DNA of 64,000 nucleotides from Lactifluus volemus (taxonomy: Eukaryota > Basidiomycota > Agaricomycetes > Russulales > Russulaceae). Location of the stretch: contig WTXI01000011.1 of NCBI GenBank assembly GCA_022376515.1, positions 62,001-126,000 on the forward strand. The letters are read 5' to 3'. Shown one piece after another: positions 54,322-64,000 of this stretch. Position numbers and translations under genes: made by a program. Positions within the stretch are counted from its first letter, which is position 1, and each line of letters starts with the position of its first letter. The notes beneath the pieces were generated by a model, which was not told the DNA's origin, did not search any database, and was given only the letters and a program-made list of their open reading frames with translations.

Positions 54322-56702
54322 ATGTTCAAGTGCGTCTACTGGCTATCGATGTAAGGCGATAGACATCCTGATTCACCCTTCGTGTGTAGGACGCAGGGAC
54401 ATCGCTCTCGCTCGCATTCGCACTCTAGCGGCCACAGCCGTTCTCGTTCCAATTCGTTGGTGCCCAGCCCTGCTCCGTAGGTTCTATTCTTTCTACACCA
54501 CCTTTTCTAGACAGATTAAAATATATTGTCCAGTTCCCTGGGTTATATACCGTCCCCTAGTCCTGCGCCAATGTACGTTGATGTACAACGGATATGATCG
54601 CCGCTCCCAGGAAGCTGACACCTCGTGGTTAGGGAACAAGGCCATCATTACCGCCACGCACACATTCTCACTCTAGTGATTATCATCATCACCATCACCA
54701 GCCTCACTCGTCGCACGGACATTCGCGCTCCCATTCTCACGGACGCTCCCACAACCCGGCTCCTCCGTTGCGTGAGTAAACGTTTCGAGCTCCATACAGA
54801 CATAAGCCCGTTGCGAATACAGAACACTCAGAACCTATTGCACCTTATATGACGGCACCCGCAGCGTCTTACACTGCTTCCGGATACCAACCTCAGTACG
54901 CGACGCAACCTGACCAGGATACACGCTCGCTCCTCTCGCTCGCTCAGTACCTATGCCACCTGTGCCGGCGAAGGTGCCGCGTGGCATCCCGGCGCCACCT
55001 CGCGCAGCTCATGTATCACAAATGTCGGGTTCGCGTGCTCGCAAGCCACTTGTATCACAAGAAGTAGATGCGCCGGAGCGCCCGCGCCAAGATTGGCGTG
55101 TCATCCCTTGTTCCGACACTCACGGTGCACGGGCAGACGGAAAGCGCTTTGTGTTCGTGTCTCTAGCTAAGTTCCTTTCGTCTATCCTAAACAAGAATAC
55201 AGGTGGGGATCAACTACACCGGCAACAGAACGCACTCCACGGATGCGTGAATGACGCACGAGATATATACCAGTTTCTGATGGGTCTGTCTTCCATCCGG
55301 CTGATATGATGTGTAATTGACTTGATAGACGAACAGAACATCACCGCTATCCCTATAATAATATTATTGTACTCACTGATGACAGCCCGCACCCGAAATC
55401 GCAACCAACCGAAAGAATATGTTGAATGCGATGCGATGGCTTGTAGAAGATGCTCGCCCCGACGACGCTTTATTTTTTCATTGTGAATGGGCCTGGTGCA
55501 CTAACACATATTGTGATCTGATATTTAGTTTTGTTATAGATTCAGGACACGGCGGAAGGACGCGTGATCTAAACGGTGATGAGGTCGATGGGTGGGACGA
55601 AGGTAACGCGATTCATATTCAGTTCCCAACCTCGTGGCTGAAGAAGAACGAAGTTATCTTCCCCGTAGATTATAAAACAGCTGGGATTATTACTGATGAT
55701 GTGACTACCTCCTATCTTTTCTTGTGTATCGGTGATTGACTCTACCCCTGAAGCTGCTACATGACTCACTGGTACGTGTGATGTGGATCAGGTGGTCTAG
55801 TTTCGAGTGTTCATTGCATTCAAGGTACGACCCCTCCCAGCGGGCTGTCGATTAACAGTATGCCCTTTTTAATGCTACATCTTCTCTCACGTACCCACAC
55901 ATGTAGGGCGTATTTGATGTAAGCGGTGTACCTACGCATGAACAGGAATAAATGCTAATCTATTATATAGTCCTGCCACTCCGCTTCTATCCTAGGTACG
56001 CATTACGTTACTCTTTTTTTTTAGGGGTTTTGCGGCTGACATTGAGAAGATCTTACTTTCGAGGTAATATCTATGACATCTCGTGCTGACGATGCATTCG
56101 ATATTGAACAGATAATGTAGTTTCACTCGAATGGGAAAGCGAGGTCGATTAGTCCCGTCGCCCCCGCGTACCAGCAAGAAAAGACCACTCCAGCTGACGT
56201 GGTATGTTCAGAATTGCGTCTGTTCGAAGGGAGAGGGGTCTTTACTGGACATTATCCAGATCAGTTTCAGTGGCTGTAAGGATTCGCAAACGAGTGCAGA
56301 TGTTGTACAGGGAGGTGTTGCCGTGGGTGCTATGAGCTATGTGAGTCCCCTAAGTCTTCGAGCTGAATGCAATTGACTGTGAAGGGGTTGTAGGCTTTTC
56401 TGAAGGTATTGAGTGCGTAGCTTTGATTTTGAATACCCTTTCTTCAATGTGACTTGGATTTAGAGCGCAACCCCCAGATAACTTACATCGATTTATTGCG
56501 TGGCGTACGGTGGGCATCAATGTTTTTGGTGCACCCCTTCTTCCGCTCACACCTTCCGACTTGCATAGGGAGATCCTAAACAAGAAGTACAGTCAAAGCC
56601 GCAACTGTCTGCCTCGCACAAAATCGTGAGCAGCTAAAATGACTATTCCAATTCGATGCTCACCCTTTTCCCTAGGATATCAATCTACAGTTCATTATGT
56701 AG
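54322..56702 (+). CDS. Type I metacaspase (copy 2)
   Basis: Same function class as copy 1. Start MFKCVYWLSM at 54322 joins over an intron to TQGHRSRSHSHSSGHSRSRS, then a further His/Ser-rich prodomain (DYHHHHHQPHSSHGHSRSHS) and a Pro/Ala/Gln-rich part. The p20 domain reads ALHGCVNDARDIYQFL, YPYNNIIVLTDDSPHPKSQP and MLNAMRWLVEDARPDDALFF. The catalytic His lies in HYSGHGGRTRDLNGDEVDGW (Tyr codon split by an intron exactly as in copy 1), followed by VIFPVDYKTAGIITDD and VRPLPAGCRLT. The catalytic Cys is in SCHSASIL, where the usual Gly after the Ser is Ala. The p10 part is ISFSGCKDSQTSADVVQGGV, AVGAMSYAFLK; the end is KPQLSASHKI-DINLQFIM. One extra A near 56595-56597 is needed for frame; probably a sequence error. 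Confidence 0.85.
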
Positions 56703-56997
56703 GACGAGTTTGATGTGGTCTTCGTGTAGACTCGGAGTTGTTGAGCTATTGACCCTTGATCTTGTATAGTTTTCATGTACTCTTTCCTTGTTACAGTAAA
56801 TATATTCCTAATGATAGCCGGCGACGGGCAATAGATAAACGTGAAACTATTGCTATGGTGTGAACGCAAAACATGCTGTACCGTTCGTGTCGATGGTCTC
56901 GTGTGGCCAAAAAAAGGCATGTGATCACACGCGTCGCGTGAAGTTGCACACGGCCAACTCTCAATCATCGGGTCGGTCGAGACTTTACTTGTTCTCA
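56703..56997. promoter_or_regulatory. Gap with the promoter of CHK1
   Basis: 295 bp between metacaspase 2 and CHK1, same strand; no specific motif recognised. Confidence 0.5.
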
Positions 56998-59138
56998 ATG
57001 CAGTCGAACCTTCGCTACCCGAAAGTCAATGGTACTAGGTATTCTCGATACGTCTTTGATAACCTTCACTGACTGGGGTTCTTCCCAAAGGCTACCGGCT
57101 AATCCACCAAGTCGGCGGCGGTGGCTTCTCCACGTGCGTTCGTTCTCAAAGACAAAAATGGGATCAAATCCCGAGATGACGTTCTTCCACCAGGGTATTT
57201 CAAGCCGTCAATACCCAGGACCAACGTGTCGCTGCTTGTAAAGTGGTAGCTTTGACACCAAAGACCACTCAAGCCGAGCGCAAGACAATAGACAAGGAGA
57301 TGCGCGTACATGCCGCCCTCAAGCACAAGAACGTTCTCGAGTTCTTGACGGCAGTCATCGTGGAGCCTATGACAGATTCGCCGTACATCCCGGCGATCTA
57401 CATGCTCCTCGAGTTTGCAGCCGGTGGCGACCTCTTTGACAAGATCGGTGTGCCTGCATTCGACCTACTCCAGCAGGATACCAACTGACCTGATCTTCAA
57501 AAGCCCCTGATGTTGGAGTAGGCGAAGAAGGCGAAGAAGTGGCTCACTTTTATTTTCTCCAACTACTCTCTGGCCTGGTAACGTTTGTAACATTTTGCAA
57601 TATGATACTGACTTATCCCCGGAACTGCCATGTAGAGTTACATTCATGCAGAGGGCGTGTGCCATCGGGATCTCAAACCCGAAAATCTTCTTCTTGATGC
57701 TGCAGGAACACTCAAGATATCAGACTTTGGGCTTTGCTCGGTATACAAACTCAAAGAGTCGGGAAAAACACGAATGCTCTCCGAAAGATGCGGCAGCCTC
57801 CCATACGTTGCGCCAGAGGTATGTCTCCATGACGCATTTGCCGATTCCCTAGCCCCGACCCAACGATTACAGCTGAACTCGGACAAGCCTTATGCTGCGG
57901 AACCTATTGATGCGTGGGGGGTCGGTGTTATTCTCTTTACCATGGTTGTCGGGAGTGCGTAAGAACTTCCGCCCCCGAGGAGCAATATCTCATTCGAGCC
58001 TGAAGATACGCCCTGGGATGAGCCAACAGTGCACAGCTACGAGTACAGTCGTTATGTTTCCGGCGCGTTCATTGACGACGCTCCATGGGACCGAATACCC
58101 GCACCTGTGTTCTGTTCGTCGTCCTTTGCTATGCTTTTCCCTACACAACACTAATGTGATTTGTGGTTAGCGTTAATTACAGGCCTACTTGCCGTCAATC
58201 CCCAGGAGCGTATGACGCTCGCGGATGCGTTTAATCACCCTTGGGCCCTCACGTATGCCTCGTCGTATTCCACTAGCCATCGTCTTGCTTATTTTTTGGT
58301 TCTTGTTTCACAGACAGAGCCAACTTGCCTCACAAGGCCCTGCGGCCCTAGCGGAGATGCTTACACAATCCCTCCGCCGTACTGGTGATCTCGACCTTGT
58401 GGAGATTGATATGGAACCGTACGTTCTCACGTGTGCCGATCCCGGTGCGAACGCCCCTCACAACCCGAGTTCGTGTAGAGACTCGCTCATGCCACGGGAC
58501 GATGATCAAATCATGCTTTCGGCGACGCGAGGATCTCAGTTTACTCAGTCGCTCATGCTCTTTGTCCGTTTATCAAATTCTGTGTGTTTTGTCGCTCACA
58601 AGACCTTAGTCCCAGACGCAAGGTGGTACCCGCTACATGCCACACCTGACGCGCTTCTGGGCATCCATACCCCCACCCGAACTGATCACCGTCATCGAAA
58701 GAGCGCTCGAGAGGCAGTCGATCCGCACCGTACGACCGGTGGATGGTCCCAATGGCGAACTGCGTTGCCGGATCGGCGCTTTCGATGCACGTCGCGTACC
58801 TTTCAAAGGCTGGGCGATAGTCGAGCCTTTCGTTTCGGGGAGTGCACGGAGCTTTTGTGTCATGCAACGTGATGAGGTAACGAGCTCCTTTCCATTAACT
58901 CTGTGCATGCATATTTACGGTGCGCGTCGAACAGGGTGACCCCTTATCGTGGCGGAGGATGTTCAAAGCCACCGTGGAATCACAGGAACTCGCGCAGTAC
59001 ATCCTCCGCCGGAGGTTAGAGGGTAGTGAGCGAATTTCCAAAGTTGTGATGGTCCAATCTAACCATAGGTCATCTTTCTACCTTTCTACGTCGAATCATC
59101 TCATCTCGAGGCCCGATAAAATAGATGTTTTTCACTAG
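56998..59138 (+). CDS. CHK1: DNA-damage checkpoint kinase Chk1
   Basis: Chk1 is the effector Ser/Thr kinase of the DNA-damage and replication checkpoint. Spliced exons give [20 protein letters not shown], then [20 protein letters not shown] with CKVV (ATP lysine), [55 protein letters not shown] (HRD), [12 protein letters not shown] (DFG) and [11 protein letters not shown]. The kinase then continues through [23 protein letters not shown] and the helical end [18 protein letters not shown] regulatory C-terminal region follows ([40 protein letters not shown]), as in other Chk1 proteins with a KA1-like domain. About 500 residues. It is 58 bp from the convergent aldo/keto reductase. Confidence 0.92.
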
Positions 59139-59196
59139 ATGCTAATCTATTGCCATATACAGTAATACAGATTTTTTGATCACCGCACCTCAGGCC

Positions 59197-60916
59197 TCAG
59201 TACCTGGCACCTCGAACGGTGTTGACAGCCATGGCCTGCTTGATCTCTGCGAGCTCTTCAGCTGTCAGCTCGATGTCACCTGCCGCGCAATTCTCAATAG
59301 TACGCTTGGCGTTTCTGTTTCATGGGTACCAATGTTGAGTTCAACGTATTTGCGTAACACTCAATGAGGACGTACGAGCTACCCGGGATAGGTACGAGGT
59401 GGGGCCCAAGCGATGCTACCCATGCAATACACAACTGTGCCGCAGTAACACCCTTCTTGGAAGCGATCGCTTCGAGAGCTGATACGAGAGCAAGGTTGTG
59501 ATTGAAATTCTGGGTGGCAGATTGGTCATTACATCAGCGCGAAAGTATATGCTAGCTTACATCTCTTTGAAAGCGACTGAACTGGCGCAGCATGTTGTCC
59601 GCTGGAACAGATGTCGGCATACCCTTATAGGAGATGGTTAAGAGCACGTACGTTCGAGGTCTTTATAGGATTTCCATTTTCCGGTTAAGAATCCGTGGCC
59701 GAGAGGCCTAGAAACGAGTTGGGATGCAAGGGATAAAATATCGACAGCGTACGCACGAGTATGCGATGACAGTAATCCCGAGATCCTCACACGTAGAAAT
59801 GACTGTGACGTACGTGTTAGATCAAGGTCGAGTGAAAGAAGTAACAGTAAAATATCCACGAACCGTCTTTGGTTTCCTGAGTGTAGCTCCATGGGCTAAC
59901 TTCAATTTCTACGGCAGCAATAGGATGCCCCTGAGAAGTGCTATCAGTGAACCTTTTTAAACAAGAAAGGTTGTGGGCTCACTCGGTGTGCCTGGCGAAT
60001 CTGTTCTGCACGGACTTCAGAAAGGCCAATATGATCAAATTTGCCCCGAGCGATGAACTTTGCCATGATGCGCGTGCTCTGTTCGAGGGGAACACCATAA
60101 ATGACACGAGCAGGCTCGAACAAGTCAAGTTTCTTGGTGCCACGGAGCTTGGAGAGGATGAAATTAACTTTGCGCTCTAAGGCGGCTTCTCTGAGACATA
60201 GGCTTTAGCAACGATGCTGTCCATGGAAATGGTGACACATACAAGTCACCATGTCCGTATGATGTGCTGCACTGTGACCAATACCCTGCATCAAGATACG
60301 TGTATGGGTTCAAACGCGGGAATGGGTACCTTGACAGAAAGGAATGCCTTGTCTGCATAAGCTGGGTATCGCTCGAAGAAGCGCGCGAGAAGCTCGAGAT
60401 TAGCGCTTGGGGGTTGATTCCATAAAATTCCCCTATTGTGGTGTACAGGGTTGAGGGTGTGGTATAAAATAGCGACAGTTGCATACGCACCGCTGTTGAG
60501 GAACATCTTTGTTCCCGGCGGAAGGCTATCCATGCCCGCCTTGAGGGCGGCGAACGCGTCTTCATCAGAGATTGGCGGATCGCGCCAACTGAAGGGAAGG
60601 ACGCATTGGTATTGGAGACCGAGGGCATAAAAAGAAAAGCGCACGTCATCATCATCAAACCATGCTGAACAACGAGCATGGTATCAACAACTATATTGGA
60701 GATTAGAAAAGACGCACTCACACCAATCTTCCCAACGGCCACAGTTGATGCGGTACCTCCAAGTTGAGCTATTTTTGTTGTCATGACTGGCTTAGAGGAA
60801 TGACCAGGGGCGACTTTAGATGATGATTTCTGGTAGAAGTGAGAATGGAGGAGATATGTGGCCAAGACAAAAATGGGTACCGTTGTGAATAAACGTCGGA
60901 ACAGCTTGGGCGGCAT
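59197..60916 (-). CDS. Aldo/keto reductase, pyridoxal-reductase-like, with N-terminal membrane anchor
   Basis: The family (Plr1-like) reduces pyridoxal with NADPH. The core reads KIAQLGGTASTVAVGKIG, then GLMMMTW-like after an intron, SDEDAFAALKAGMDSLPPGT, MFLNSGEFYG (catalytic Tyr), FFERYPAYADKAFLSVK, NFILSKLRGTKKLDLFEPAR, FDHIGLSEVRAEQIRQA, YSxPLGRGFLTGKWKSYKDL, AIASKKGVTAAQLCIAWVAS, PIPGS and the C-terminus DIELTAEELAEIKQAM with VRGARY. Starting at 60916 adds about 44 residues with a hydrophobic segment (LFTTVPIFVLATYLLHSHF), unusual for a soluble TIM-barrel enzyme; the internal Met before TKIAQLGG is the alternative start and gives the standard ~330-residue size. Exon joins around 59340-59560 were read by eye. 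Confidence 0.85.
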
Positions 60917-61162
60917 TTATACCGTACTGAAACGGCCAGAGAACAAGGTCAGGTCTGATTAAATGCATCACCGATGGGGCGTAACTTAGTTGTACTGTAT
61001 CTACGTACTGGCCTTAACGGTAAGCTGCTTACCTATGCCATGTAATCCATCCTATGTAAGCCAATCGATATATGTCATCCATCAAAGTAATAGCGTCAAT
61101 GTAGAGAGCGGCGTGAGATACGTCCATGAGATAATATTACTCCAGGAAAAAAAAAATATCGC

Positions 61163-61996
61163 TCAGGTTTTAAAAACAATTATCAAAATCAAGAGAACAA
61201 GTATTAGAAACGCGATTGTCAATGCTGAACCTGAATTGCACTTATCCGTGAGGGAAACTCTCAAAACTCTCAACGAGCTTGCACTCACCATGTTCCTTTG
61301 CGCCCTTGGTGACACGTCCAAGTCGTTGACGAGCCCGGCCCAGATGATCCCCGGTATTATCGAGATCATGATCTAGTTCCTCCAACAAACCCGTATGTAC
61401 CTCGAGCTCGTCATTAATCTGCATGGACAAGTCACGCTGGCGTGTGATCGAACGCGAAAGGGTATCCAAGTGTACATCCTGATCTGTGGGTGGTCCGCAT
61501 ATTTGGTATGTCTTTTTATGATGTAGTCTACGAGGCACGTACCGTCCAGCAGGCGTCGCTGCTCCTGCAGCAGAAATGCAGGGTCCCTCCCGGCCTCCGG
61601 GTCATCGGTATAAGGCGTGAAAGAGTGCTCTCCATCAATTGGCCACGACGTTTTAGGCTTCTCTGCACCTGGGGGTTTCCAAGACTCCGCCTCTCGGTCC
61701 TCTCGTGACAGGGCTGGTTCTGGAAGCGACTCAATGGTGGCATCCGTCCCCACCATACTACACATTCTTGAATACTGATTGCGCAAAAGCACAATGGCTT
61801 CGCTGTGATCACCGGTAGACTCGAGTTCTATGATGCCAGATCGTAGCTGCGCGAGGTTGCGGGTAATCTGCGGAATATGTAGAGAGGTGTTCGTGCCATT
61901 TGATGCACCGGCGGGTGATAGAGAATGTAATCTTTGACGTTCCAATAAAAGTGAGAGCGTTTGTGTTGATAGAGATGTGAGCTTTGCTAGTGACAT
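61163..61996 (-). CDS. Syn8-type Qc-SNARE (syntaxin 8-like)
   Basis: A tail-anchored SNARE of endosomal/vacuolar fusion. The start chosen is MSLAKLTSLSTQTLSLLLER (61996), typical for the fungal family; the ATG at 62038 only extends the frame. Helical N-terminal domain: IPQITRNLAQLRSGIIELES and AIVLLRNQYSRMCSMVG. After an intron the SNARE motif reads DQDVHLDTLSRSITRQRDLS and LEVHTGLLEELDHDLDNTGD with heptads, then LGRARQRLGRVTKGAKE. The final exon supplies the tail anchor ALTIAFLILVLLILIIVFKT. About 250 residues. Its start is divergent from RPP1 with 182 bp between. Confidence 0.88.
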
Positions 61997-62178
61997 TCTT
62001 CTCCAGTTGTCAAGGACTGGAAAATAAGGGCGTACCAAGATCCCTCGAGTTGTCGGTGGCGGTGTAGAAACTGGTTACGTGATACGTCACAAGACTGTAA
62101 GTTACTTTACACCCATACAGTATCCCTCTACAAAAGTATGCGTTACGTTGCGCCGTGAAACTACATCGCAAACCGACC

Positions 62179-63448
62179 ATGTACTTCGATTTGAATGTCC
62201 CGATCCCTCCACCATCTGGAAGCCTAGGCTCAACTCACACGCAGTCGAACAAAGGGAAGGGGAAACAGGTTCAGCCTTCCCACTCGGCTACATTTACCCC
62301 AGCTCAACTGGCGGCTATTGAGGCACGTATAGATCTCCTCGTACACCGTGCGTCTTTCCCTCGTGACGAGTTAAATACTAACTAGTTGGCCAGTGGGTTA
62401 CTCTGTGCTTGCTTTTAATCAGCTTGTAAAAACGAAAGTTGAACCAAAAACTTTCATTAATACACTCGATCCGTTACTACGTCAGGTGAAGAAGCGACTA
62501 GGAATCATATATCTCAAGCGACTTACAATTCTTCTCGACGAGGATAGCGAGAAAGGTTTCGGACTCGTGCGCTTGGGCATGCCCTATCGTGAATTTGCAC
62601 CGCTAATAGATGGCTTTTCGCAGACAAATGCACAATCGAACCTGTTCAGCCCTTACGATATCGTAGCGCTTGCACCGACCACAGAAACTAGCTTTTCCCT
62701 TGCGTGCTTGACTCACACGCAACCCTCACCACTCTCTGCGCATGTAATCTCGGTGCCCCTCGACGTCCCCCGTCACCCATTTCGTATGAAGCACACCATG
62801 GTGCGCACTGCATTGCGCAACGGCGCTGTCTTTGAGATTCCGTATGCGAGTGCGCTCGATAGTGCCACAAAACGCAACTGGTGGGCGGCGGCACGTGAGG
62901 TCGTCCGCGTAACGAAAGGGAAAGGGCTCATCGTCACTTGTGGTGGATTGGATGTTGCCGATTTACGTTCCCCCAAAGACATAGGAAACTTGTGCGTAGT
63001 CTTCAGCCTTGCGTGGCTAATCTAACTGTGGGCATAAGGATAACGTTCCTTGGCCTTGCACAAAACCTGGCTCATGACACGGCTACTACAACGCCAAAAT
63101 CTCTCGTCCTTCGTGCACGTGCGTGTCTCGTTCCTTCACCCCTGCCTCTTGTTGTTCACGGCCGATGACCTTTCAGAAACTCGTAAAACGTATCGCGCCC
63201 TCTTCTCGGAGCCGAAGGTGGTCATACCTGGCTGTTCAGCTGTTGAGTCTGCGGAGCCCGGCAGTGCTGTAGAACGTAAGCTGTTAGGAGAGGGGCTAGT
63301 GGAGGCAGCACCAGCCGAGGGCGCTGTCGAAGCGTTAGAAGGGCGAAAGAAAAAGCGCGTGCGGGATGGCGTGGAGCTAGCCGACAGCAGCACGACTGAA
63401 GGCTCACGGAAGAAGAGGAAGGGAAAAAAACAGGGAAAAATCGATTAG
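62179..63448 (+). CDS. RPP1: RNase P/MRP protein subunit Rpp1 (p30)
   Basis: Rpp1/Rpp30 is a TIM-barrel-like protein shared by RNase P and RNase MRP, acting in tRNA 5' processing and rRNA maturation. Spliced sequence begins MYFDLNVPIP and continues AAIEARIDLLVHLGYSVLAF, RLTILLDEDSEKGFGL, LFSPYDIVALAPTTETSFSL, HPFRMKHTMVRTALRNGAVF, KRNWWAAAREVVRVTKGKGL and DLRSPKDIGNLITFLGLAQN. A further splice gives RKTYRALFSEPKVVIPG. The end is Lys/Arg-rich (RKKKRVRDG; RKKRKGKK), a likely nuclear/nucleolar signal. All introns (three, GT-AG) keep the frame. About 340 residues. Confidence 0.93.
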
Positions 63449-63585
63449 ATTGTGCAATACATTGATATCAATAGACAGTCAGTATAGTACTTGAGCGATC
63501 ACTCGATTACGCGTTATCGGGTTAGCGCCCTGCCTAGTGGGGAATTTCGACATCCACAGACCGTACAACACTCCTACCAACCGCC

Positions 63586-64000
63586 ATGTCGAAACCCCAT
63601 AGGCCTCATCCCCAATTATTCTACGACGCCCAATCTTGGTCCTAGTGAGTTCACGTCAAGTTAGCCCTGTGCGATCCAGTTCGCCCTCCTAACCCAGTCA
63701 TCTTCCCTAGGCCTTTGCGCCTTCACAGGAGAAACTTCAAGCGCGTCGTAATCTACACGAGAGACTTCGCGAAATCATCCGGTCTTTTGCCGGACAGAAT
63801 TTTGACGTTGAAGACGCTGGCATGCAGTACTACGCTGAAGACTTAGACATTTATCCTGTGGACCTAATGATTGTCGTACGATACGGTTATTCACCTTGGT
63901 CTTTAACCAACTAACTGAACACCCGCGCGCACAATTATTGCATTCCGGTCACGTTATGGCACGCTAGGACAAGAATTATCCCGAGGGGCTTCCTCCTAGT
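63586..64000 (+). CDS. 5' part of an unknown gene running off the right edge
   Basis: A well-placed ATG (CCGCCATGT) opens MSKPHRPHPQLFYDAQSW and a GT donor follows near 63635-63650. After an AG acceptor near 63710 a frame reads FAPSQEKLQARRNLHERLRE with IIRSFAGQNFD and then YYAEDLDIYPVDLMIV. An alternative frame is Arg/Lys-rich. The join is ambiguous and no family is recognised. Confidence 0.35.

Noticed and set aside
1..64000. CRISPR arrays, rRNA operons, bacterial operon features
   Set aside because: None seen; spliced genes and element types show a fungal nuclear genome. No tRNA gene could be recognised by eye, though one may have been missed.

Overview
The window is nuclear DNA of a filamentous basidiomycete, most likely an Agaricomycete. 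The evidence is dense short introns (about 45-60 nt, GT-AG, often several per gene), compact genes on both strands with short intergenic gaps, and protein families typical of that group: a Zn2Cys6 regulator, Chk1, Gcn2, type I metacaspases and a chromodomain Ty3/Gypsy element. I cannot name the species.

Two compartments are visible. Bases 1 to about 19,200 are a nested transposon island, poor in CpG and almost free of host genes. On its left, a TTAAGC-rich terminal-inverted-repeat element (1808-6448) holds a solo LTR (2866-5024, target duplication GGGAA). That LTR holds a 1.29-kb hAT-like element (3352-4641, 8-bp duplication) with an internal ~80-bp minisatellite. On its right is a complete but decayed 11.5-kb chromovirus (7154-18668, two 938-bp LTRs, duplication AGCAC). 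Just before its last stop codon sits a 3.03-kb hAT-type element (14648-17678, 8-bp duplication GACAGAGG). This hAT carries CpG-rich pieces that look like captured host gene fragments, one a recognisable first exon of a FAM32A-like gene. A 172-bp near-perfect palindrome is inserted in the hAT's right inverted repeat.

From 19,202 to the end the DNA is gene-dense: a class I glutamine amidotransferase-like gene whose 5' flank is transposon-derived, a Cue1-like ubiquitin-binding ER protein, the SSU-processome protein Utp22/Nrap, an F-box protein, a phosducin-like protein, a membrane-anchored aspartic protease, the eIF2alpha kinase Gcn2, a Zn2Cys6 transcription factor, metacaspase 1, a small acidic/basic (nucleolar-looking) protein, a ~1,800-residue serine-rich AT-hook protein, metacaspase 2, Chk1, a pyridoxal-reductase-like aldo/keto reductase, a Syn8-type SNARE, RNase P subunit Rpp1, and the start of one more gene at the right edge. 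The genes do not form a pathway cluster; they are mostly housekeeping, stress-signalling and proteolysis genes.

Two points affect use of the sequence. Four conserved genes (Utp22, phosducin-like, Gcn2, metacaspase 2) each need one extra base in a short homopolymer run to stay in frame, which looks like systematic sequence error rather than four separate mutations. The chromovirus LTRs carry eight TGASTCA (Gcn4/AP-1-type) sites in 100 bp, suggesting a starvation- or stress-responsive promoter. All exon joins were worked out by eye from splice signals and family conservation.
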